From an uncultured Clostridia bacterium (GTDB taxonomy: Bacteria > Bacillota > Clostridia > Oscillospirales > CAG-272), in the NCBI GenBank assembly GCA_946055715.1, contig CAMGGT010000008.1:1-11583 (forward strand): 11,583 bases of DNA. The letters are read 5' to 3'. Of this stretch, positions 1 through 7,896 are shown one piece after another. Numbering within the stretch: the stretch's first letter is position 1; every line of letters starts with the position of its first letter. The notes under the pieces were generated by a model. The model saw only the letters and a program-made list of their open reading frames with translations. It made no database searches and was not told the DNA's origin. Made by a program: the position numbers and the translations under genes.

Positions 1-1062
<1,062 letters not shown>

Positions 1063-1100
1063 CCCAACACAACGAAGAAGAACAAGAAAGAGATACAAAA

Positions 1101-1517
1101 ATGAACGTAATGGCACTGACGCACATGCTTGCCCAAAGCATCAAAGAAACGCCCCAACTGCAAACCTACTTTGCCGCCAAGGCCGCCTATGAGGCCGATG
1201 CGGCGTTGCAGGAGCAGCTGTTTGAATATGAAACACAGCGCAAGATCCTGGGTCAGGAGTTTGCCCGCCCGGTGGAAGAACAGCACCCGGAGCTGATCTC
1301 CGCCATCCGCGACCGCATTGCCGCCCTGGCCGCCGTGATCGTGGAAAACCAGGTGTACAAAGACCATGAAGAGGCCAAACGCGCCGTCAACGACCTGATG
1401 GGGCAGGTCAACGCCGAGATCAGCCGCGATGTCTTCGGCATCACGCCCTCCTCCTGCACCCACGACTGCGCAAGCTGTTCCGGCTGTGCTTCCCGGGCAC
1501 AGGAAGACGGAGAGTAA
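1101..1517 (+). CDS. YlbF/YmcA family regulator with C-terminal cysteine cluster
   Basis: This is a 138-residue, mostly helical protein of the Com_YlbF (YlbF/YmcA) family. B. subtilis YlbF, YmcA and YaaT form a complex that carries Fe-S clusters and affects RNase Y-dependent mRNA processing, competence, sporulation and biofilm formation. Assignment rests on the length (YmcA 143, YlbF 149), the helical pattern (LAQSIKETPQLQTYFAAKAAYEAD, then a conserved-looking AKRAVNDLMGQVNAEI), and the position between miaB and mutS, where B. subtilis has ymcA. The tail carries Cys119, Cys123, Cys126 and Cys129 (CX3CX2CX2C), well placed to bind a metal or Fe-S cluster; that binding is inferred. The start at 1101 follows a weak purine-rich ribosome site (AAAGAG, about 8 bases upstream); ATG 1110 is an alternative. 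Sequence alone does not separate YlbF from YmcA, so no symbol is given. Confidence 0.8.
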   Translation: MNVMALTHMLAQSIKETPQLQTYFAAKAAYEADAALQEQLFEYETQRKILGQEFARPVEEQHPELISAIRDRIAALAAVIVENQVYKDHEEAKRAVNDLMGQVNAEISRDVFGITPSSCTHDCASCSGCASRAQEDGE

Positions 1518-1552
1518 GACGGGAGATCTGAAAAGAAAGGACTGTGCAGACA

Positions 1553-4198
1553 ATGGCCCTGATCATCGAGCATCTCTCTGACCTTGCAAACGAAACGCCC
1601 ATGATGGCACAGTACCGCGAGGTCAAAAACCGGTATAAGGACTATATTCTCCTGTATCGGCTGGGGGACTTCTATGAAATGTTCTTTGAAGACGCGCTGA
1701 CGGCCTCCCGCGTGCTGGAACTGACCCTGACAGGGCGCGACTGCGGCAACGGTTGCCGCGCCGCCATGTGCGGCGTGCCCTTTCACAAGGTGGACGAGTA
1801 CATCGGCCGCCTGGTAGAAAAGGGATACAAGGCCGCCATCTGCGAGCAGACGGAAGACCCCGCCGTCGCCACGGGACTGGTCAAGCGGGGGGTCATCCGC
1901 GTGGTCACACCCGGAACGGTCACAGACGATGTGGTGCTGGAAAGCAACTGCAACAACTACCTGGCCGCCATTTGCCTTTCGGGCGCGCTTCCGGCTGTTG
2001 CCTTTGCCGACATTTCCACCGGGCAGGTGTATGCCACGGTTGCCACCTCCCGCGAGGAGGCCATGCGCCAGCTGGAAACGGAACTGGGCACCTATGCGCC
2101 CAAGGAGGCCATTCTGGACCTGCCGGCCGCCGCTTGCCGCGACCTGTGCGACTTCCTCACCCTGCGTTGCGCCTCCATGATCACCGATGGGCGGCCGGAT
2201 CTGTTTGACCCCGCGGCGGCGGCAAAAGACGCGCGCGCCTGCTTCGGAGAAGAGGCGGAAAAGCGCCTGTCCGACCCCTCTGTACTGATGGCCACAGGGG
2301 CCGTTCTGGCCTATATCCGCGAGACACAGATGGTGGACCCCACCTTCATGCGGGAACTGCATATCTATGTCGGGGGGCAGTATGTGGAGCTGGACCTTTC
2401 CACCCTGCGCAACCTGGAGTTGACAGAATCCATGCGGGACCGCGACAAACACGGCACCCTGCTGTGGGTGCTGGACCGCACCGCCACCTCCATGGGGGCG
2501 CGTGCCCTTAGGTCGTGGATCCGCCAGCCCCTGCGGGATGTGGCCGCCATCCGTGCCCGTCAGAGCGGCGTTTCGGAGCTATATGCCGATTTTCTGCGCA
2601 GAGAAGAGTTGCGGGATGCGCTTTCCGGCATTCTGGACATTGAGCGACTGACGGCAAAGGCCGTCTACGGCTCTGCCAACGCACGGGATCTGCGCTCTCT
2701 GTGCGAGTCCATCAAACCCCTGCCGGACATCCGGGCACTGCTTGCCAATGCCTCCAGCCGCACGCTCAAACAGATCTGTGACGGCATTGACCCCATGAAG
2801 GATCTGTGCGAGCTGCTTGACCGCGCCCTTGTGGACGCCCCGCCCCTGACCGTGCGGGAAGGGGAGATGATCCGCGAGGGATACAGCGAGGATGTGGACA
2901 AGCTTCGCTCCGTCAAAGACAACGGCCAGGCGTGGATGAAGCAGATCGAAGCGCAGGAGATCGAGCGCACGGGCATCCGCAACCTGCGCGTGGGGTATAA
3001 CCGTGTGTTCGGGTACTATATCGAGGTCACCAAATCCCAGGTCGACCAGGTGCCCGACACTTACATACGCAAGCAGACCCTGACGGGCTGTGAGCGGTAT
3101 ATCACGCAGGAACTCAAAGAAATGGAAGCAACGGTGCTGGGCGCGGGCGATCGCCTGTGCGCCTTGGAATACGAGCTGTTTTCAGAATTGCGCCGCCATG
3201 TGACGGACGCCGCCGCACGCCTGCAACAGACCGCGGCACAACTGGCCGCTTTGGACGTTCTGTGCAGCTTTGCCGAGGTGTCGGCGAAAAACAACTATGT
3301 CTGCCCCGAGGTGGATATGTCCGAGATCATCGAGATCAAAGACGGCCGTCATCCCGTGGTGGAAAAGTTCATGACCGACACCTACTTTGTGCCCAACGAC
3401 ACACAGCTTGACACGGGTGCCCACCGCATGATGCTCATCACCGGCCCCAACATGGCGGGCAAATCCACCTATATGCGGCAGGTGGCGCTGATCGTGCTGA
3501 TGGCGCAGATCGGCTCCTTTGTGCCCGCATCGGAAGCGCGCATCGGGGTGGTGGACCGCGTCTTCACCCGCGTTGGCGCCTCTGATGACCTGGCTTCCGG
3601 CCAGTCTACCTTTATGCTGGAGATGAACGAGGTGGCCAACATTCTTCGCTTTGCCACCCGCCGCTCGCTTGTCGTCTATGACGAGGTGGGGCGGGGCACC
3701 AGCACCTATGACGGCATGAGCATCGCCCGTGCAGTGGTGGAATACACCGCCTCCCGCAAGATCGGCGCGCGCTGTATGTTCGCCACCCACTACCATGAGC
3801 TGACCGCCATGGAGGGGGAATATGAGGGTGTGGTCAACTTTCATGTCGCCGCCAAAAAGCGCGGGGACGACATTGTGTTTCTGCGCAAGATCGTGCGCGG
3901 TGCTACCGACGACAGCTATGGCATCGAGGTGGCCAAACTGGCAGGCGTGCCCGCAGAGGTCGTCCGCCGGGCAAGAGAAGTGCTGCGCGAAATTGAGGGG
4001 GAGGCACCTGCCGCCCGCAAAGCGACCCGGTCGGCGCAAACGGATGAAACAGAAATGCCGGACATGCTCGCCCAGCTTCGCACAACCGAGGCAGAGGAGG
4101 TGGCAGAGGCCCTGCGCCGCGCGGATCTCAATACCCTCACGCCCCTTGAGGCCATGAACCTGCTCTTTGCCCTCAAAAAGAAACTGACCGCCGAATAA
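1553..4198 (+). CDS. mutS: DNA mismatch repair protein MutS
   Basis: MutS recognises base mismatches and small loops and recruits MutL through an ATP-dependent sliding clamp. The protein is 881 residues, normal for bacterial MutS1. The mismatch-contacting motif is GDFYE with Phe40 and Glu42 (E. coli Phe36 and Glu38). The connector, lever and clamp regions follow. Walker A GPNMAGKST is at 631-639, the signature stretch SGQSTFMLEM comes next, Walker B is VVYDE (Asp710, Glu711) followed by VGRGTST, and the dimer-interface THYHEL is at 745-750. The C-terminal LTPLEAMNLLFALKKKL helix is present. The start is uncertain: ATG 1553 lies 12 bases after AGAAAGG, while an in-frame GTG at 1544 lies only 3 bases after it; ATG 1553 is preferred and would remove three residues. 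No usual QxSLF-type beta-clamp motif is visible between the ATPase and C-terminal helix. It lies 35 bases after the YlbF/YmcA-family gene and 16 before mutL. Confidence 0.96.
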   Translation: MALIIEHLSDLANETPMMAQYREVKNRYKDYILLYRLGDFYEMFFEDALTASRVLELTLTGRDCGNGCRAAMCGVPFHKVDEYIGRLVEKGYKAAICEQTEDPAVATGLVKRGVIRVVTPGTVTDDVVLESNCNNYLAAICLSGALPAVAFADISTGQVYATVATSREEAMRQLETELGTYAPKEAILDLPAAACRDLCDFLTLRCASMITDGRPDLFDPAAAAKDARACFGEEAEKRLSDPSVLMATGAVLAYIRETQMVDPTFMRELHIYVGGQYVELDLSTLRNLELTESMRDRDKHGTLLWVLDRTATSMGARALRSWIRQPLRDVAAIRARQSGVSELYADFLRREELRDALSGILDIERLTAKAVYGSANARDLRSLCESIKPLPDIRALLANASSRTLKQICDGIDPMKDLCELLDRALVDAPPLTVREGEMIREGYSEDVDKLRSVKDNGQAWMKQIEAQEIERTGIRNLRVGYNRVFGYYIEVTKSQVDQVPDTYIRKQTLTGCERYITQELKEMEATVLGAGDRLCALEYELFSELRRHVTDAAARLQQTAAQLAALDVLCSFAEVSAKNNYVCPEVDMSEIIEIKDGRHPVVEKFMTDTYFVPNDTQLDTGAHRMMLITGPNMAGKSTYMRQVALIVLMAQIGSFVPASEARIGVVDRVFTRVGASDDLASGQSTFMLEMNEVANILRFATRRSLVVYDEVGRGTSTYDGMSIARAVVEYTASRKIGARCMFATHYHELTAMEGEYEGVVNFHVAAKKRGDDIVFLRKIVRGATDDSYGIEVAKLAGVPAEVVRRAREVLREIEGEAPAARKATRSAQTDETEMPDMLAQLRTTEAEEVAEALRRADLNTLTPLEAMNLLFALKKKLTAE

Positions 4199-4214
4199 AC
4201 CGGGAGGCATCCCT

Positions 4215-6386
4215 ATGGGAAAGATCAACCTGCTCTCTTTTGATATTGCCAACCTGATCGCCGCAGGCGAGGTGGTAGACAGACCCGCCTCCGTGGTCAA
4301 GGAACTGATGGAAAACGCCGTTGACGCGGGTGCCACACAGATCACCTGCGAGATCAAGGGCGGCGGGGTATCGCTCATCCGCGTCACCGACAACGGTTGC
4401 GGCATGACGGCAGACGACCTGCCGCTCTGCATCCGCCGCCACGCCACCAGCAAAATTCATACAGCAGACGACCTTGCGGCCATTGCCACCCTCGGCTTCA
4501 GAGGCGAGGCACTGGCGGCCATCGCCGCCGTTTCACGCCTCTCGATCATCACCAAAACGCCTGACGCGCAGATGGGCACCATGCTCGTCTCGGACGGCGG
4601 CAGCGTCACAGACCTGTGCGAGGTGGGGGCGGCAGACGGCACCACCGTGGTGGTGGAGGGGCTGTTTGCCAATGTACCCGCCCGCCGTAAATTTCTCAAA
4701 AAAGACCGCACGGAGGCCATGGCCGTCTCCTCGCTGGTCGAAAAGATTGCCCTCTCCCGCCCGGATGTGTCTGTACGGTTCGTCTGCGACGGCGAATCAC
4801 GCTTTGTCACCGCGGGTGACGGGGATGTGCGCAATGCACTGTATGCCCTGTATGGGCGCGACTTTGCGACAAAACTGTTGCCGTTGTCCGGGATGCAGGG
4901 GGGCGTGGGGGTATCGGGATATGTCGGTACCTCCGAAAACAATCGGGGCAATCGCTCCTTTCAGAACGCCTTTATCAACGGCCGGTATGTCCGCTCCAAA
5001 ACGGTGATCGCCGCCGTGGAAGAGGCCTTCACCTCCTACATGGCGCCCGACCGGTTCCCGGTGTGCTGTGTGTACCTCACGGTCGACCGCAGCCGCGTGG
5101 ATGTCAACGTGCATCCCTCCAAAATGGAGGTGCGCTTCTCGGATGAGCGCCCCGTCTTTGAGGCCGTGTACTGGTCGGTGCGCACCGCACTGGAAAAGAA
5201 CGAAAGCCGACCGGAGTTCACCCTCTCCGACAGAAAAAAAGACAGCGTCTATGAGGCAAAAAAGCTACTTGGCGCCTTTACCCCCATCGGCGGAGGCCCG
5301 AAAACAGAGCAAATGGCCTTTGACTCCCGGCAGATGAACCGTCCCGCACCGCCGTCGCCCGCTACTCGCCCCGACATCTCCCCTCCTGCGACCGTGCCGC
5401 CGTTTTCTCCCTCTTTGAAAATGGGAAGCCGGGTTGATCATCCCGCACGCACGGAGGAGACCGAGGGGATGTATATGGCATCCCCCACTCCTTTCGACCA
5501 TGTGCCGCCTTCGGTCTCCGACCCCGCCTTCTGCATGGATGTTTCTTGCCCGGAACCGACCCATGATGCCCCGCTTTTTGTAAACAATAATAGTCAAAAC
5601 ATCAAAAACCCCCTTGAAAACAGGGTAAAATCGGCCGAAATCTACTCAAAAGACCCCACCGAACCCCTTCCGGACGGAAAAACAGCCCCGCTTTCGGCCG
5701 CTTCGGCAGATGCACGCGCGGAAGTCGCGCCCGGCGCGACTTATACGCCGGATGTGCCCGTATCTCCACAGGATGTACCCCCCGCACAAAGCGAGGTCGC
5801 CGCAACCCCCTGGCGGCTGATCGGTGTGGCCTTCGACTGCTACCTTATTGTGGATTGCACAGACAGTTTGCTGTTGGTAGACCAGCATGCCGCGCACGAG
5901 CGGGTGCTGTTTGAGGGATTGCGCCGCCAGATGCTGCAAAGCGGCAGGATCGCCGCGCAGCCCCTGCTTGTGCCGCTCTCCTTTTCGGTTTCGGCCGAGG
6001 CCGTCTCGGCGGCACAGACAAACGAAAAGGAACTGCACGACCTCGGCTACTCCTTTTCTGTTGATGGCTATACGATCTCTCTGTCCGAGATCCCCTCGTC
6101 CATGGAGCCGGTGGATGCAGAGGCATTTTTCTGCCGCATGACCCAGGAGATGGCGGAAAACGCCGCTTCCGCCACCCTGTCGGACCTTGCCCGACGGGAG
6201 CGCACACTCTATCAGATGGCCTGCAAGGCCGCCATCAAGGGCGGGCGCAAGTATGATGCCGCCCATCTGCAATGGTTGTTGGACCGTCTGCGCGAGATGC
6301 CGGAGGTGTTGGTCTGCCCGCACGGCCGCCCCATCGCCTACCGTCTGACTCGCCACGAGCTTGACCACCGCTTCGGCCGCGAATGA
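4215..6386 (+). CDS. mutL: DNA mismatch repair endonuclease MutL
   Basis: MutL couples mismatch recognition by MutS to strand incision. The protein has 723 residues. The N-terminal GHKL ATPase shows KELMENAVDAGA (Glu30 and Asn34 align with E. coli Glu29 and Asn33), DNGCGM at 59-64, ATSK at 77-80 and GFRGEAL at 94-100. A proline-rich, low-complexity linker runs from about 340 to 530. The C-terminal domain carries the metal-binding endonuclease motif DQHAAHERVLFE at 556-567, ACKAAIKGG from 669, CPHGRP at 701-706 and a terminal FGR. This marks the nicking type of MutL used by bacteria without MutH. QPLLVP at 582-587 fits the beta-clamp-binding motif of this class. GGGAGG at 4202-4207 lies 7 bases before the ATG, and the gene starts 16 bases after mutS, so the two are almost certainly one transcript. 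Confidence 0.96.
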   Translation: MGKINLLSFDIANLIAAGEVVDRPASVVKELMENAVDAGATQITCEIKGGGVSLIRVTDNGCGMTADDLPLCIRRHATSKIHTADDLAAIATLGFRGEALAAIAAVSRLSIITKTPDAQMGTMLVSDGGSVTDLCEVGAADGTTVVVEGLFANVPARRKFLKKDRTEAMAVSSLVEKIALSRPDVSVRFVCDGESRFVTAGDGDVRNALYALYGRDFATKLLPLSGMQGGVGVSGYVGTSENNRGNRSFQNAFINGRYVRSKTVIAAVEEAFTSYMAPDRFPVCCVYLTVDRSRVDVNVHPSKMEVRFSDERPVFEAVYWSVRTALEKNESRPEFTLSDRKKDSVYEAKKLLGAFTPIGGGPKTEQMAFDSRQMNRPAPPSPATRPDISPPATVPPFSPSLKMGSRVDHPARTEETEGMYMASPTPFDHVPPSVSDPAFCMDVSCPEPTHDAPLFVNNNSQNIKNPLENRVKSAEIYSKDPTEPLPDGKTAPLSAASADARAEVAPGATYTPDVPVSPQDVPPAQSEVAATPWRLIGVAFDCYLIVDCTDSLLLVDQHAAHERVLFEGLRRQMLQSGRIAAQPLLVPLSFSVSAEAVSAAQTNEKELHDLGYSFSVDGYTISLSEIPSSMEPVDAEAFFCRMTQEMAENAASATLSDLARRERTLYQMACKAAIKGGRKYDAAHLQWLLDRLREMPEVLVCPHGRPIAYRLTRHELDHRFGRE

Positions 6387-6396
6387 CCCCTGCGTC

Positions 6397-6426
6397 AAGC
6401 CGTGTGCCGACAGCGGCGGCTTTGTT
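6397..6426 (+). terminator. probable intrinsic terminator after mutL
   Basis: AAGCCG (6397-6402) pairs with CGGCTT (6417-6422). Inside it, CCG (6407-6409) can pair with CGG (6414-6416) around an ACAG loop, leaving a TGTG bulge on one side. TTTGTT follows the stem. It starts 10 bases after the mutL stop. The bulge and short T-run make it weaker than the other terminators here. A second GC-rich inverted repeat, TGACG (6430-6434) with CGTCA (6449-6453), follows directly and has no T-run. Confidence 0.5.
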
Positions 6427-6566
6427 GCCTGACGGCCGGGGCCTGCCGCGTCAAGGGGTGATATGATGTCGGTTTCCCCGTTTCGCTCTCTGCGCAGGTC
6501 ACATCTCTTTTCCGCTTTTTGTTTGTGACCGTCATTTTCATTTTGACAGTATGTGTCTGTATGTTC

Positions 6567-6594
6567 TTGACATTACTTCTGATACAGCAATAAT
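6567..6594 (+). promoter_or_regulatory. sigma-A-type promoter for tgt
   Basis: TTGACA at 6567-6572 is separated by 16 bases from AATAAT at 6589-6594 (five of six matches to TATAAT), inside a markedly AT-rich stretch of an otherwise GC-rich window. Transcription should begin near 6601, giving a leader of about 110 bases before the tgt ATG. The shifted -10 AATACT (6592-6597, spacer 19) is less likely. Between the mutL terminator and this promoter (6454-6566) I see no gene or clear signal. Confidence 0.6.
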
Positions 6595-6643
6595 ACTTTT
6601 TCTCCAATTTATTAATCTATCAATCGATCGGCATTCTTGTTTC

Positions 6644-6685
6644 CGGCGCGGCCGCTTTGCGGTTTCAAGCGCCGAAAACCGCAAA
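6644..6685 (+). promoter_or_regulatory. tgt leader with two mutually exclusive hairpins
   Basis: Two stems overlap in the predicted tgt leader. In the first, CGGCGC (6644-6649) pairs with GCGCCG (6669-6674), with an inner CCGC (6652-6655) and GCGG (6659-6662) closing on TTT. In the second, TTTGCGGTTT (6656-6665) pairs perfectly over 10 bases with AAACCGCAAA (6676-6685) around a 10-base loop. Both use 6656-6674, so they cannot form together. The second stem ends 16 bases before the GAAAGAGG ribosome site. No T-run follows, so control would be translational, if it exists. I do not recognise it as a known riboswitch; the regulatory role is inferred. Confidence 0.35.
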
Positions 6686-6713
6686 AGTACCAACCATCAA
6701 CGAAAGAGGCAGT

Positions 6714-7856
6714 ATGAGCAAATTCGAACTTCTCAAAAAAGAGGGCCACGCCCGCCGCGGTCGCATGGAGACGGTGCACGGCATCATAGAGACCCCCGTG
6801 TTCATGAATGTGGGTACCAGCGCGGCCATCAAAGGCGGCGTTTCCACTGAAGACCTGCGCGAGATCAACTGCCAGGTGGAACTCTCCAACACCTACCACC
6901 TGCACATCCGTCCGGGCGACGACCTCATCTACCGCATGGGCGGCCTGCACAAATTCTGCAACTGGGACAAGCCCATCCTCACAGACAGCGGCGGTTTTCA
7001 GGTCTTTTCGCTGGCACAGTTGCGCAAGATCACCGAAGAGGGGGTCGCGTTCAGCTCTCACATGGACGGCACCCGTATTTTTATGGGCCCGGAGGAGAGC
7101 ATGCGCATCCAGTCTCATCTCGGCTCCACCATTGCCATGGCCTTTGACGAATGCATTGCCAACCCCTCCCCCTATGAGTATGTCAGGCGCTCGGTGGCGC
7201 GTACATCCCGATGGCTACTCCGCTGTAAGGCAGAGATGGCACGCCTGAACAGCCAACCCGACACCATCAACCCGCATCAGTTGCTGTTCGGCATCAACCA
7301 GGGCGGCACATATGAAGATCTGCGGGCAGACCACATGGCGCAGATTGCGGAATATGACCTGGACGGTTATGCCATCGGCGGTCTGGCGGTGGGGGAAGAA
7401 ACAGAGGTGATGTATCACATCATCGATGTGGTAGAGCCCCTCATGCCCGGAGACAAACCGCGGTATCTGATGGGGGTAGGCACACCCCAGAACATTCTGG
7501 AGGCGGTGCGCCGCGGGGTGGACTTCTTTGACTGTGTGATGCCCAGCCGCAATGCCCGTCACGGCAACCTGTTTACCTGGCACGGAAAAATGAACCTCAA
7601 CAACGAAAAGTATTTTGCCGACCCCCGCCCCTTTGACGAGGGGTGCGGTTGCCCCGTCTGCCGCCGCTATTCGCGCGCCTATGTCCGCCACCTGTTCAAG
7701 GCGCGGGAACTGCTGGCAATGCGGCTATGTGTGTTGCACAACCTGTATTTCTACAACGAACTGATGCAGCGCATCCGGGATGCGCTGGATGCCGGTTGCT
7801 TTGAAGCTTTCTACCGCGCCCACATCGACATTCTCGGTGCCCGCTCGGAAAACTGA
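6714..7856 (+). CDS. tgt: tRNA-guanine transglycosylase (queuine tRNA-ribosyltransferase)
   Basis: Tgt exchanges guanine-34 in the anticodon of GUN tRNAs (Asp, Asn, His, Tyr) for the queuosine precursor preQ1. The protein has 380 residues, normal for the family. Catalytic and binding residues are visible by comparison with the Zymomonas enzyme: Asp91 in TDSGGFQ (Zm Asp102), Asp145-Glu-Cys147 (Zm Asp156, Cys158), the nucleophile Asp273 in FFDCVMPSRNAR (Zm Asp280), and the zinc site Cys311, Cys313, Cys316, His342. Val226 in GLAVGE matches the bacterial preQ1-type pocket rather than the eukaryotic glycine, suggesting preQ1 as substrate. The start at ATG 6714 follows GAAAGAGG (6702-6709, 4-base gap); the frame extends upstream to a TTG at 6657, but that lies within the hairpins and has no ribosome site. 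No queuosine biosynthesis gene is adjacent. It begins a unit with the downstream secreted protein gene. Confidence 0.95.
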   Translation: MSKFELLKKEGHARRGRMETVHGIIETPVFMNVGTSAAIKGGVSTEDLREINCQVELSNTYHLHIRPGDDLIYRMGGLHKFCNWDKPILTDSGGFQVFSLAQLRKITEEGVAFSSHMDGTRIFMGPEESMRIQSHLGSTIAMAFDECIANPSPYEYVRRSVARTSRWLLRCKAEMARLNSQPDTINPHQLLFGINQGGTYEDLRADHMAQIAEYDLDGYAIGGLAVGEETEVMYHIIDVVEPLMPGDKPRYLMGVGTPQNILEAVRRGVDFFDCVMPSRNARHGNLFTWHGKMNLNNEKYFADPRPFDEGCGCPVCRRYSRAYVRHLFKARELLAMRLCVLHNLYFYNELMQRIRDALDAGCFEAFYRAHIDILGARSEN

Positions 7857-7896
7857 GCCCCATCCCCCGGCCAATTCAACACAAGGAGATATTCCG

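Noticed and set aside
1544..1552. GTG at 1544 as the mutS start
   Set aside because: The gap to AGAAAGG is only 3 bases; ATG 1553 is a better codon, though its 12-base gap is long. It remains possible.
1253..2452. 399-codon reverse frame across the YlbF-family gene and mutS
   Set aside because: It spans two clear + strand genes and shows shadow-type composition.
3182..4453. 423-codon reverse frame across mutS and mutL
   Set aside because: Overlaps highly conserved motifs of both repair genes; histidine- and glycine-rich shadow.
6430..6453. TGACG/CGTCA inverted repeat as a second terminator after mutL
   Set aside because: No T-run follows and the inner pairing is poor.
6543..6565. Second TTGACA at 6543-6548 as a promoter
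   Set aside because: The only -10-like hexamer (TATGTT, 6560) leaves an 11-base spacer, too short for sigma-A.
6657..6713. Upstream TTG 6657 as the tgt start
   Set aside because: No ribosome site, sits in the leader hairpins, and Tgt homology begins after ATG 6714.
6595..6713. Class I preQ1 riboswitch upstream of tgt
   Set aside because: The small hairpin with the conserved loop and A-rich tail of preQ1-I is not visible; only a generic switch-like leader is reported.
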